Below are positions 29,540 through 38,268 of a stretch of 64,000 nucleotides of DNA, one piece after another. The position numbers were made by a program, and so were the translations under genes. Source of the stretch: Pararhizobium sp. A13 (GTDB lineage: Bacteria; Pseudomonadota; Alphaproteobacteria; Rhizobiales; Rhizobiaceae); contig NZ_CP149511.1 in NCBI RefSeq assembly GCF_040126305.1, positions 744,001-808,000 of the forward strand. Direction: 5' to 3'. Under the pieces are notes generated by a model. It saw nothing but the letters and a program-made list of their open reading frames with translations, did not search any database and had not been told where the DNA came from. Position 1 is the stretch's first letter. Every line of letters begins with the position of its first letter.

Positions 29540-30529
29540 TCAGCCGCCGGCACGGCAGCAAGCGTCCCACTCGGTGAGAAATCCCATGATTTCGAGCGAA
29601 TCGGCGAGCCGAGGCGAAGGCCTGGGGGCTTGTTTGAGCCCGTCGCGGAGGGCGGCCTCTGTGGTCAATACCTGGTGCTGAAAGGCGTCAAGCCCGGTTG
29701 AGACGATTTGATCAGGCGCTTTGCCGTAGATTTCCACCTCGATGATATTGTCGCCGGCGACGGGAAGCCAAGGGTTGGTCTTGAAGCGAGCAACGCCCTT
29801 GTCGCCGTAGATGGCAAAATTCCACGCCATGCCGAAACTGTCGGTCGATTGCAGCGTGGCGAGCACACCGTTCGAGAACCAGGCGGATACCGCCGCATCG
29901 CTGATATTGCCGTCCGTCTCAGACATATTGCCGTGGCCCGCAATTTTCCGGAGACCGAACGCGTCATCGCCGAAAGCTGTCTGCATGACATAATGCAGGA
30001 GCGATGCCGGATAGCAACCGAGGTTGAAAAGCGTGCCGCCGCCTGCGGGATTGACGAATTTCGCGATATCGGCCGCATAGAGGCCGTTGATCGACCTGAG
30101 TTGTCCAAGGCGGCCTGATCGCAGGATCGCACCCAATTCGGCGATCACGGGATGATTGAGATACATCAGCCCTTCCATGAAGAACACGCCGGAGGTCCGA
30201 ACGGCATCGGCGAGGGTGTGAGCGTCAGCCATGGTCACGGTCAGCGATTTTTCCGAAACGATCGCCTTGCCGCGCTTGGCCGCGGCGATCACCGCGCTGT
30301 GGTGAACATTGTTCGGCAGTCCGACGTAGACGATATCGATATTGTCATCACCGAGCAGAGTGCCGATATCACCATAACCCTTTGCGATTCCGTGACGGCT
30401 TCCGAACGCTTCGAGCCGGCCGGGATCACGGCCCATCACCGCTTCGAGGCTTGAGTTTTCGCTGGACGCGATGGCTTCAGCCATGGTGTCTGAAATGAAG
30501 CTTGTTCCGAGAATTCCCCAACGCAACAT
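29540..30529 (-). CDS. Gfo/Idh/MocA-family NAD(P)-dependent oxidoreductase
   Basis: The 329-residue enzyme opens with the Rossmann motif WGILGTSFI. It carries the family EK-motif as EKSLTVT (usually EKP; the proline is replaced by serine). The C-terminal alpha/beta domain contains GGGTLFNLGCYPASLLHYV, a typical catalytic region. Members oxidise or reduce sugars, inositols or their derivatives. ATG 30529 is used because the Rossmann fold begins there and a purine-rich site (AAGGGA) precedes it. It lies 13 bases after the adenosylhomocysteinase-like gene, in an apparent operon. Substrate unknown. Confidence 0.8.
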   Translation of the reverse strand: MLRWGILGTSFISDTMAEAIASSENSSLEAVMGRDPGRLEAFGSRHGIAKGYGDIGTLLGDDNIDIVYVGLPNNVHHSAVIAAAKRGKAIVSEKSLTVTMADAHTLADAVRTSGVFFMEGLMYLNHPVIAELGAILRSGRLGQLRSINGLYAADIAKFVNPAGGGTLFNLGCYPASLLHYVMQTAFGDDAFGLRKIAGHGNMSETDGNISDAAVSAWFSNGVLATLQSTDSFGMAWNFAIYGDKGVARFKTNPWLPVAGDNIIEVEIYGKAPDQIVSTGLDAFQHQVLTTEAALRDGLKQAPRPSPRLADSLEIMGFLTEWDACCRAGG

Positions 30530-30542
30530 TTGGTATTTTCCC

Positions 30543-31706
30543 TTAGCGATTGAGATCGAGATAGGCAGAAGCGACGTGCGCATCGATGTCGGCCGGCACC
30601 GGAACCACACAGGAGGTATGATCGAGCTTGCCGCCCGCGACCCGTTCGAGACAGCGCGCCTGCAGGGCAAAGCCCAGATCCATCGATTCGATCGAGTTTC
30701 CAAGCGGACGGGGGCCGGCGAGATTGGCCATATGCCCATCGCCGAGGATGTGGATTTTCCGGCCATCATCCAAATGCAGGGTTTCTATGCCATCGACAGC
30801 ATAGGTATCGACCGCGTTGACCCTCGCCACGGCTTTGATGCCATTGACATCGATTTCAGTCGGGAAGTGCCCGCCATTGATGAGAATGACACCATCCTTG
30901 AACAGCGGCAGGTCGGCAGCCGTGACGATATTGGCAAAGCCGGTGACGGTGACGATCACATCGGCGGAGGCGATGGCCTGGTTTCTGAGCGGCGTCGAAA
31001 AGCCATCGAGATGGGCCTCAAGAGCAGTGACAGGATCGACATCGACCACGCTGACATTGCTATAGGCACTGCGGAAACAGGCGGCAGTTCCCTTGCCACA
31101 TGCGCCATAGCCGAAAACGGTCACACGCTTGCCATTGGTCGAGCGATTGGTGAAGCGCATATAGCTCTCAAACAGCGACTGGCCGACGGCGTGGCGGTTT
31201 TCGGCAAACTGCTTGATCGGGCTGTCATTGATGACAAGGATCGGCAGTCCGATCGCCTCGCGCATCGGCGCGAGACGCCGGCGTCCGGATGTCGTTTCCT
31301 CAGTGCCGCCCAGCAAGTTCTTATAGGGACACTCGGCGACGCGGGCGAAAAGATCGCCGCCATTGTCGAGCAGTAAGTCTGGCCGGCGGTCGAGCAGAGT
31401 GTCGATGAAACCGCGATGCGCCGTCGTATCTGTGGTCTGCTCGCCGATGACGTCGATCTGGTGCTGTTTAAGGTATTCCACGGTCGCAGGCTGAGTGCTG
31501 TTGAGATTGCCGGTCACGACGAGATTGGCTCCGCCGGCCCGCAATGTCATCAGAAGGGCGACGGTCTTGGGTTCCAGGTGAATGGCGGTGCCGATTGTCA
31601 GGCCCTGGAAAGGCTTTGTGCGGGAGAATTCCTCGCCGATTGCCGTCAACAGCCGGCAACTGTCCGCCACCCATTCGATCCGCGAAAGCTGGTGTTGTCG
31701 GGTCAT
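30543..31706 (-). CDS. Divergent adenosylhomocysteinase-like NAD-binding protein
   Basis: The 387-residue protein has the S-adenosylhomocysteine hydrolase layout. DNGGD, EETTSG and an INDSPIKQFAENRHAVGQS segment lie in the substrate domain, followed by the NAD-binding loop VFGYGACGKGTA. It is some 80 residues shorter than typical alphaproteobacterial AhcY (about 466) and lacks the C-terminal lysine-tyrosine tail that completes the NAD site of the partner subunit. The canonical NDSVTK lysine region reads NDSPIK. It is thus a paralogue, not the housekeeping enzyme, and may act on another thioether nucleoside. Operon with the Gfo/Idh gene; a LysR gene lies upstream on the same strand. Confidence 0.7.
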   Translation of the reverse strand: MTRQHQLSRIEWVADSCRLLTAIGEEFSRTKPFQGLTIGTAIHLEPKTVALLMTLRAGGANLVVTGNLNSTQPATVEYLKQHQIDVIGEQTTDTTAHRGFIDTLLDRRPDLLLDNGGDLFARVAECPYKNLLGGTEETTSGRRRLAPMREAIGLPILVINDSPIKQFAENRHAVGQSLFESYMRFTNRSTNGKRVTVFGYGACGKGTAACFRSAYSNVSVVDVDPVTALEAHLDGFSTPLRNQAIASADVIVTVTGFANIVTAADLPLFKDGVILINGGHFPTEIDVNGIKAVARVNAVDTYAVDGIETLHLDDGRKIHILGDGHMANLAGPRPLGNSIESMDLGFALQARCLERVAGGKLDHTSCVVPVPADIDAHVASAYLDLNR

Positions 31707-31822
31707 GGCTTTTGTCTCCGCTGGGCCCAGGCGCGCTGCCGGTATTTCTGCGGATGTTCCCTAACGTGCGAAGCCGGTGGTCAAAAGGGACATAAAACTG
31801 CGGTAGCGGGTAGATTTCCTGT

Positions 31823-32728
31823 TCACGCGGGATCGTCCGCGTGGCCTTCCCGACGCAGCCAACTCGCCAGAAGAGCTATCGCCTTGCTCTTGCGATCGGC
31901 GTCGCGGCAGCACAGCCTGTAGCCGACCGGGCGGGATGCAAAGCCGAAAGGCGCTGTCAGCGCCCCGCTGGCGAGTTCCAGCTCGATGGAGGCACGCGGT
32001 GCTATTGTTACGCCAAGGCCCGCCTTCGCCGCGCCGATTGCCAGCGTCAGGTCATCGATCTCGATCCGCTTCACAAAGCGCGACGGGCGCGTGCCGCTTT
32101 CGCGGAACCAGTCATCCCAGAGGTAAGGCACATCGCGCGCCACCAGCGCTGTGGCATTTTCGAGCCAATTGGCAAGATCGGCATCAGGCGGGGCGAGGCA
32201 TGAGGAGCTTGAGACGGGGCCGAATGCATCGACCATGAAGGCGGTCGCTGCGATGTCGGGCAAAGGACGGTATTCGCCGCCGGCAATCATGGCGTCGAGG
32301 TCGGGCGCGTCGGCGAGCGTGCGGGTGACGGCGATCGGCACGACATCGATTTCCAGATCGCGAAGATCAGCATGGATGCGCGGCAGTCGCGGCATCAGCC
32401 AGGAAAGGGCCATAGGCATGGGTACCCCAAGCCGAAGGCGTGTCTTGCGATCTCGTTGCTGGACCTCCTCTGCCGCGCGGGAAACGATCGCGAAGGCAAT
32501 TCCAACTGCATCGGCAAAACGAAGTCCGGCGGCGTTGAGCGTCACACGGCCACCCTTACGGATGAAGAGAGCCGCGCCGAAATACTCCTCAAGGCCTTGA
32601 AGCTGCTGCCTTACCGCTCCCGGCACCACACCGAGATCCTGGGCCGCGGCACGCAGGCTGCCGCAGCGGGCAAGTGCATCGAAGGCACGAAGTGCGTTGA
32701 GCGGTGGCAACGGATGCTTCAGGTTCAA
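31823..32728 (-). CDS. LysR-family transcriptional regulator (GcvA-like)
   Basis: The 301-residue protein begins with the LysR winged helix (LNALRAFDALARCGSLRAAA, then PGAVRQQLQGLEEYFG) and continues into the two-lobed effector domain. The start is TTG 32728, since the LysR domain begins there and the length then fits the family. The frame is open to 32920 but that extension does not look coding. It is transcribed in the same direction as, and just upstream of, the adenosylhomocysteinase-like gene, 116 bases away, so it may regulate that pair. Effector unknown. Confidence 0.8.
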   Translation of the reverse strand: MNLKHPLPPLNALRAFDALARCGSLRAAAQDLGVVPGAVRQQLQGLEEYFGAALFIRKGGRVTLNAAGLRFADAVGIAFAIVSRAAEEVQQRDRKTRLRLGVPMPMALSWLMPRLPRIHADLRDLEIDVVPIAVTRTLADAPDLDAMIAGGEYRPLPDIAATAFMVDAFGPVSSSSCLAPPDADLANWLENATALVARDVPYLWDDWFRESGTRPSRFVKRIEIDDLTLAIGAAKAGLGVTIAPRASIELELASGALTAPFGFASRPVGYRLCCRDADRKSKAIALLASWLRREGHADDPA

Positions 32729-32845
32729 AGAGGGCTCTCTGCAGGGCGGCGGCGCGTCTAGCCGTATTTCTTGTCCGGAAACGCTGGAAAGGAAAGGCAA
32801 ATATTTGAACCGCCGGACACCTGTGACATAGCCAGCTAGAATGAG

Positions 32846-32877
32846 CAGGGCGCTCGACCCGTGCGGGGAGCGCCCTG
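32846..32877 (-). terminator. Hairpin after the GXWXG gene
   Basis: CAGGGCGCTC (32846-32855) pairs with GAGCGCCCTG (32868-32877) around a 12-base loop, 50 bases after the stop of the leftward GXWXG gene. There is no long T run, so it is a candidate only. Confidence 0.5.
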
Positions 32878-32927
32878 TCAGACCCTGACAACCGCGCGCG
32901 ACAGACAAGCTGCGCGGCAAGCGATTA

Positions 32928-33440
32928 TCAAAACGGGACCCGGGCGAGCTCGAAGAAATAAATCCGATCGTCAGCGTTGATCGTCATCGCCCCCATGATC
33001 CTGCGCTCATCGATCCTGCGAAAATGATCGACGATAGGTTGGTCGTCATAGACCATCGCGGCACTCGCCTCGCCCTGAAACGACATGGTTTTCAAGGAAG
33101 CCACCGGGCCTTTCGCTCGAAGTCCATGCTGAAGATACGAAAACAGGTTTCGCGTGGCACGCATCCTGCCGACCATATGGAAACGGAGGACCAGGCGAAG
33201 CGGTATTCTCGCCGGGTCGATCGCAATCAGCTTCCGCTCGTCGAAGCGAAACAGCAGCGCATCGGCGCGCATGTCCGGCGTGAACCGCTTGCCGAACCAG
33301 CCGAGGTTTTCCAGCACGCCGTCAAAAGGGTGGCCTGACGGAATGCCCCTACCGGTCCATAGCCCGATCATCTCGCGCGGCTCGATAGGTGGCAAGCTTT
33401 GAAATTCCTCAAGCGCTTTCTGCATCTGCGGGCTGCTCAA
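32928..33440 (-). CDS. GXWXG/DUF4334 domain protein
   Basis: The 170-residue product contains IGLWTGRGIPSGHPFDGVLE (the GXWXG-type N-terminal domain) and a C-terminal DUF4334-like part ending in MTINADDRIYFFELARV. These small proteins are widespread in actinobacteria and proteobacteria with no set function; a lipid- or ligand-binding barrel has been suggested. I choose TTG 33440, with AGGAG 8 bases upstream; ATG 33425 would remove five residues. It lies 29 bases after the HARP-like gene in the same direction. Confidence 0.65.
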   Translation of the reverse strand: MSSPQMQKALEEFQSLPPIEPREMIGLWTGRGIPSGHPFDGVLENLGWFGKRFTPDMRADALLFRFDERKLIAIDPARIPLRLVLRFHMVGRMRATRNLFSYLQHGLRAKGPVASLKTMSFQGEASAAMVYDDQPIVDHFRRIDERRIMGAMTINADDRIYFFELARVPF

Positions 33441-33469
33441 TCCGGACGCTCCTCTCACAACGACATGAC

Positions 33470-34366
33470 CTACGCGGTGTCGCCCTGCTGTTCTTCGCTG
33501 CGCTGCTTGGCGCGCCACTTTGATCTGGCAGTTTGCCGTGCGGTCCGCAATTCCTCCCGGGTCGGTAGCCACCAGCCCCGGTCGAGCTCTTCTGGTCCCG
33601 GAGGTGTTCGCGCAGGCCAGGTCGTCACCAGTTCTTCCAGCGAACCGGCTCGCCACGACGCCCAAACATGCTCCTCGTTTTGCCCTACGGGAAAATAGAA
33701 CGTGCTGACAGTCACAGGATCTGCCAACTCGCCATCCGAGCCGGTGAAGAAAACGACACCAGCATGCGTGCTGATCGCGCGCTCGAACGGCGGGAGATCG
33801 TCAGCGGGCACAGGATAGCGTTTTCGCCGGCGCTCCCTCAATCTCACCTTCGAGGCCTCCTCTTCATCCGTACCCTTGATTGCCTCACGGCGCGCTTTCC
33901 TCACCTCGGGTTCATTGCGCTCGGCCGCCGCCTCGATCGCCGGCCACCGTCGGCGCAGTTCGTCGTATGATCGGTAAGGCACAGTCCAAAGTCGGCGATC
34001 GGGATCCCATCGCGCAAAGGGAATTTCTCTGATCTCGTTCACAATGGTCCGCGAGTAGGGTGTGCGGATGTGGAAGGCTGAAGGGGCTGCTTCGAGATAG
34101 CGGCTTTCGATCGGTTCGAATGCGAACGCATCCCTACCCTTATCGTCAGCGAAAGCGTCGGCCTCGGCTTCCATCTCAGCCAGCCAGCGACTGATGCGCC
34201 TCTCGGCAGTGCGGCCAGGCACGAACCAGGCGTGCAGACTGTCGCTCCAGCGTGCGCGTGGGAAAGACTTGCGAAAACGCTGCACGGTCATGCGATCGTG
34301 CGGCAAGTCGGTCGTTGCGCCGACACGCGGTTCAGCTTGGACTTTGTCGTTCGGTTCCTTTTCCAT
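33470..34366 (-). CDS. HARP-like repeat protein of the ligD neighbourhood
   Basis: The 298-residue protein has two visible copies of a short beta-rich unit. The first contains FPRARWSDSLHAWFVPG (residues about 38-70) and the second IPFARWDPDRRLWTVPYR (about 115-150). This resembles the HARP module of SMARCAL1-type proteins, which binds forked DNA. A basic linker (RLRERRRKRYPVPADDLPPF) follows, then a conserved C-terminal domain. I infer a role in DNA repair from the position just downstream of the ligD fragment. GGGAAGG precedes ATG 34366 closely. No helicase or nuclease motif is present. Confidence 0.5.
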   Translation of the reverse strand: MEKEPNDKVQAEPRVGATTDLPHDRMTVQRFRKSFPRARWSDSLHAWFVPGRTAERRISRWLAEMEAEADAFADDKGRDAFAFEPIESRYLEAAPSAFHIRTPYSRTIVNEIREIPFARWDPDRRLWTVPYRSYDELRRRWPAIEAAAERNEPEVRKARREAIKGTDEEEASKVRLRERRRKRYPVPADDLPPFERAISTHAGVVFFTGSDGELADPVTVSTFYFPVGQNEEHVWASWRAGSLEELVTTWPARTPPGPEELDRGWWLPTREELRTARQTARSKWRAKQRSEEQQGDTA

Positions 34367-34420
34367 GGTGCCTTCCCGCAGCAATGCGGCCTTTGTTTTG
34401 GCCGTATTTTGCTCGAACGC

Positions 34421-35743
34421 TCATGCTGCCTGCCTGGATTTCCCGCGACGCATGATCGCCTGTTCCAGCGGCCGCTGACCATCGCAGTAATCCTGCCACG
34501 CGGAGCTTTTTACAAGAAGCACAGGGACAGTGCGGACCGTGAACTGCTTGGGGTCGAGGTCAGACTTTACCTGCGTCCATGTCAACGGCATCGACACGGT
34601 GGCGTCCGGCCGCGCCCGGGGCGAAAGCGGAGCGACAGCCGTCGCCATACGATCGTTGCGCAGATAGTCCAGGAAGATACGACCCTCACGCTGGTTCTTT
34701 GCCATCTTGATCAGATAGGGATCCGGATTGTCACGTGCCATCTGCTTGCAGACGTCATGAGCAAAGCCCTTCGCTCTGTCCCAGCTGAGTTTCTTGCTTT
34801 TCCCGACGGTAAGCGGCGTCACAATATGCAGTCCCCTGCCACCCGTCGTCTTGCAGAAGCTCACCAGGCCCAGTTCCTCCAGCCGGTCGCGGATTTCGCG
34901 AGCGGCTTCGACGACGGTGGAGAACTCGACGTCAGGTCCAGGATCGAGGTCGAACACCAGACGGCCGGGCACTTCCGGCTGACCAGGCTCACAGTTCCAG
35001 GGATGAAGCTCGACGCCGCCGATCTGGGCGATAGCCGCAAGACCTTCGACGCGTGCCCGCTTGGCGCTCCCCGGCGGCAAGACCCGTGTGCTGTCTCACA
35101 CCGCATCCGCCTCGACGTCGCCATTCTGCATTATGAATGGCTTCGGCTTCCTGCCTTTTCCGGATGCGATAGCCTCCATCGTCCTGCCGGAAGCCACCGA
35201 CGTATCGTTTTCCTCGAGCACGGCCGCTCCGTTCTCCTCGACCGAGAAGTCGTCATGATGCTTGATCAGCAGCCAGTTCGTGCGTTTGCCGCCATCGCGG
35301 TCATGGCGCATGCGCACGAGGACGAAGCTGCCATGGAGCCGCTTGCCTTCCAGCGTAAACTTGAAATCACCTTTGGCGAGCGCCTCCTCCGGCGTCTTCA
35401 TTCCTTCCGGCTCCCAGTAGCCGCGATCCCACAGCATCACTGTGCCGCCGCCATACTGGCCCTTCGGGATGGTGCCTTCGAAATCCCCGTAGTCAAGTGG
35501 GTGATCTTCCACCTCCACGGCCAACCGCTTGTCCTGCGGATCGAGCGACGGGCCTTTGGTGACGGCCCAGGATTTAAAGACCCCGTCGAGTTCGAGCCGA
35601 AGGTCATAATGGAGGCGGGTAGCATCGTGCTTCTGGATGACAAACCGTCGGCGGTTCGACGGCTTGACCTCAGCCTCGCCACTCGGTTCGCCTGTCTTCT
35701 TGAAATCGCGCTTGGCGCGGTACTTCGACAGATTATCGGTCAT
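34421..35743 (-). pseudogene. ligD: ligD remnant: phosphoesterase domain joined to C-terminal half of polymerase domain
   Basis: From ATG 35743 the frame encodes a LigD 3'-phosphoesterase domain (VIQKHDATRLHYDLRLELDG, HPLDYGDFEGTIPKGQYGGG), ending at TGA 35096-35098. After five further in-frame codons comes [12 protein letters not shown], the middle of the LigD polymerase (primase-like) domain. That part retains the metal pair FDLDPGPDV and runs to the natural end at 34421. The ligase domain and the first 100 residues of the polymerase are missing. A complete rhizobial LigD has about 800-850 residues; here 215 plus about 219 remain. Both parts are in the same frame, so an internal deletion and a stop at the scar explain it. 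The phosphoesterase piece could still be made. Confidence 0.75.
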
Positions 35744-36123
35744 GAACTCCCGGTTCCTCCCAATCTGGCAAAAAGAGCGGAGCCGGCTTGTCCCATCGGC
35801 TCCCACCATGGACCTAGCGACCCCGCTACGCGGATCGCGCCGGCGTCACCGAAACTACGTTGAACGGCGGCGATCTGACTGGCTGCGATATCCGCCGAGA
35901 CCTCAATGTCGCCTTCGAGGGCTGCGTCTTCTCGGTCGCCCTCTTCATGGGAAGCGTCGCCGCCTGATGGCGCCAAGCCGGCGATATTTCGATCGGTTGT
36001 AGATTGAACGAAGATGTCGGGCCTCGATATGCCGTGCTGTTGAACCAGGTGTTCGACCGCAAGGTCGGCGGCCTGACGTGTCTCGAAAATCGCCCCGATC
36101 GTGGTGGTGCTGTCGTCCGCAAT
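35740..36123 (-). CDS. Small conserved stress-associated protein with apparent ATT start
   Basis: The 127-residue frame reads ADDSTTTIGAIFETRQAADL, then EHLVQQHGISRPDIFVQST and a well-conserved APSGGDASHEEGD/VSADIAASQIAAVQRSFGDAGA tail, a pattern I know from rhizobial small proteins of unknown function. No ATG, GTG or TTG occurs in frame before the upstream stop. The only position matching the family N terminus is ATT 36121-36123, with AGGAGA at 36131-36136 placed 7 bases upstream. ATT is either a rare initiation codon or a mutated ATG. The stop overlaps the ligD start by 4 bases (ATGA), so the gene heads a coupled operon with the repair genes. Confidence 0.65.
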   Translation of the reverse strand: MADDSTTTIGAIFETRQAADLAVEHLVQQHGISRPDIFVQSTTDRNIAGLAPSGGDASHEEGDREDAALEGDIEVSADIAASQIAAVQRSFGDAGAIRVAGSLGPWWEPMGQAGSALFARLGGTGSS

Positions 36124-36240
36124 TGGACTGTCTCCTGCTTGTTGATGGTCACAGGATCAGAACGCCTTAGCGAGCCAGTAGTTTCACCGCATTCAGGGCC
36201 GGGTAAATGGGATTGTTGATATCGCCGCGAAGACGGCTAT

Positions 36241-36255
36241 GTTCTCTCTTTGTTT
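36241..36255. promoter_or_regulatory. Near-consensus alphaproteobacterial LexA (SOS) box
   Basis: GTTC-N7-GTTT at 36241-36255 differs by one base from the GTTC-N7-GTTC consensus of alphaproteobacterial LexA sites. It lies 57 bases before the dinB ATG, a fitting place for SOS control. Confidence 0.4.
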
Positions 36256-36311
36256 CGGTGTAAACCTTCAAAGGAGACGCCGAGTCCGCAGCCTTTTTTG
36301 CTGAAGCCGCC

Positions 36312-37409
36312 ATGAACGATATGAGCATCATTCCAGTCCGGAAAATCGTCCACGTGGACATGGATGCCTTTTACGCGTCGGTCGAACAGCGCGACAACCC
36401 GGAACTCCGTGGCAAGCCGCTTGCCGTCGGCGGATCTGCCGCACGCGGCGTGGTGGCGGCCGCAAGCTATGAGGCGCGCGCCTTTGGTGTCCATTCAGCT
36501 ATGCCGTCGGTCACCGCGAAGCGCAAATGCCCGGAGCTGATTTTTGTGCCGCCGCGCTTTGACGTCTACAAGGCGGTTTCCCAGCAAATCCGCGAAATCT
36601 TCGCCGAATATACGCCGCTGATCGAGCCGCTATCGCTCGACGAGGCCTATCTCGATGTGACGGAAAACCTCAAGGGCATGGAAATCGCCACCGAAATTGC
36701 CCAGGAGATCCGCGCCAAGATCAAGCAGGTCACCGGGCTCAACGCTTCGGCCGGGATCTCCTACAACAAGTTTCTCGCCAAAATGGCCAGCGACCTCAAC
36801 AAGCCCAACGGCCAGGCTGTCATCACGCCGAAGAACGGCCCAGGCTTTGTCGAAACCTTGCCCGTCAAGAAATTCCACGGGGTGGGGCCGGCGACCGCCG
36901 AGCGCATGCGCAAATACGGGATCGAGACTGGGCTTGATCTGAAATCGAAGTCACTCATCTTCCTGCAGGAGCATTTCGGGAAGTCCGGTCCTTATTTCTA
37001 TGGCATCGCCCGTGGCATTGACGAGCGCCAGGTCAAACCCGACCGCATCCGCAAATCTGTGGGAGCGGAAGACACATTCGTGGAGGATATCGATGAGCTC
37101 GAACGCGCCACGGCTGAATTGAAGCCGCTTGCCGAGAAGGTCTGGCGTTACTGCGAGGCGCAGGGCATCAGCGGCAAGACTGTGACCGTGAAAATCAAAT
37201 ACTCGGACTTCACGCAGGCGACTCGCAGCCGGACCAGCATCATTCCTTATGCGGGAGTTACCGATGTGCTTGACGCCGCATCCGGACTTCTGGCGACCGT
37301 CTATCCGTTCAAACGATCCGTGCGCCTTTTGGGTGTGACGCTGTCATCCCTGACAAACGATCGAAGCGACGATCTGCAAGATCGGCAGCAACTCGATCTT
37401 AATTTGTGA
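36312..37409 (+). CDS. dinB: DNA polymerase IV (Y family)
   Basis: The 365-residue enzyme has all Y-family hallmarks. The first metal-binding motif is HVDMDAFYASVEQRD (D16, D18), the second is SLDEAYLDVT near residue 110, and a helix-hairpin-helix thumb (VKKFHGVGPATAERMRKYGI) and a little-finger domain follow. It carries out error-prone translesion synthesis. The C-terminal QQLDLNL resembles a beta-clamp binding peptide. ATG 36312 lacks a strong ribosome site; AAAGGAG lies too far upstream (about 36270). A near-consensus LexA box precedes the gene. The exonuclease-like gene follows 36 bases downstream. Confidence 0.93.
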   Translation: MNDMSIIPVRKIVHVDMDAFYASVEQRDNPELRGKPLAVGGSAARGVVAAASYEARAFGVHSAMPSVTAKRKCPELIFVPPRFDVYKAVSQQIREIFAEYTPLIEPLSLDEAYLDVTENLKGMEIATEIAQEIRAKIKQVTGLNASAGISYNKFLAKMASDLNKPNGQAVITPKNGPGFVETLPVKKFHGVGPATAERMRKYGIETGLDLKSKSLIFLQEHFGKSGPYFYGIARGIDERQVKPDRIRKSVGAEDTFVEDIDELERATAELKPLAEKVWRYCEAQGISGKTVTVKIKYSDFTQATRSRTSIIPYAGVTDVLDAASGLLATVYPFKRSVRLLGVTLSSLTNDRSDDLQDRQQLDLNL

Positions 37410-37445
37410 CCATGAAGGTCCGAAACGACAGACAGAGTCCAGAAC

Positions 37446-38195
37446 ATGCGCAGTTCCCGCATTCGCGTCATCGATCTCGAAACCGCAGGCAACGGGCCGA
37501 ACGATGTCTGTGAAATCGGCTGGCAGGATGTTATCCTTGGACCGGATGAGCGTTGGCACGTGGACGATGAACGCGGCGCGTTGCTGATCAATCCCGGCCG
37601 CCCGATCTCGCCTGAGACGATGGCAATCCACCACATTATGGACTTCCAGGTCGCATCGGCACCCTATTGGAAGGATGTCGCATCGAGCGTTCTTCGCCCT
37701 GACGAAGGCGTGACTGCCTTGGCTGCGCATCGAGCGGCCTTTGAACAGCGGTACTGCACTTCCCGGCTTTCGGGCGGAGCACCATGGATCTGCACCTGGA
37801 AATGCGCCCTGCGCGTATGGCCACATCTTCCACGGTTTTCCAATCAAATGCTTCGCTATCAGCGCATGCCGGAAGGACTGGAACACGAAATCGGATTGCC
37901 GGCCCATTGAGCCATGCCGGATGCCTACGTCACAGCGCATCACCTACGCGACCTCCTGAACGAGGCTTCGCTCGAGCGGCTTCTGGCGTGGAGCAGTGAA
38001 CCGGGTCTCTTGCCGCGGGTGCCGTCTGGACCAAGCCGAGGCAAAGGCTGGGATCGGCTCAGCTTGGACACGTTGCATGAATTTTCACGGGACCGGGACG
38101 TCGATATTCGTTTCAGCGCTCAGACCGAAATGGCCCGCCGCGGCGAAGATCAAAAACCCGTTCCGCCAGAGTCAGCGCAGCGAACGCTGCTCTAG
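37446..38195 (+). pseudogene. DEDDh 3'-5' exonuclease (ExoX-like) interrupted by an in-frame TGA
   Basis: The frame opens with RVIDLETAGNGP (Exo I motif, Asp and Glu of DEDDh) and has AAHRAAFEQRY (Exo II). At 37908-37910 it meets TGA. The same frame goes on, AMPDAYVTAHHLRDLLNEA, which is the second half of the Exo III motif, and runs to 38195. The histidine of the motif (GLPAH) is the codon before the stop, and the aspartate (MPD) is three codons after it. A single C-to-T change of CGA (Arg) would explain it. The upstream product of 154 residues would lack the last catalytic aspartate. Just downstream of dinB, on the same strand. Confidence 0.75.
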
Positions 38196-38268
38196 GGCGT
38201 GTTGAGATTCACCGTGAGTTTTGGGAGCGGGAATGACGAAGAGCCAGGCGGCCGACCGCGAGACGACT

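Noticed and set aside
34232-35863. 543-codon open frame on the plus strand
   Set aside because: It runs antisense to the ligD remnant and HARP-like gene and has no family-like features.
37908-37910. TGA as a selenocysteine codon in the exonuclease
   Set aside because: The family has arginine or similar here, there is no obvious SECIS hairpin after it, and a single C-to-T change is simpler.
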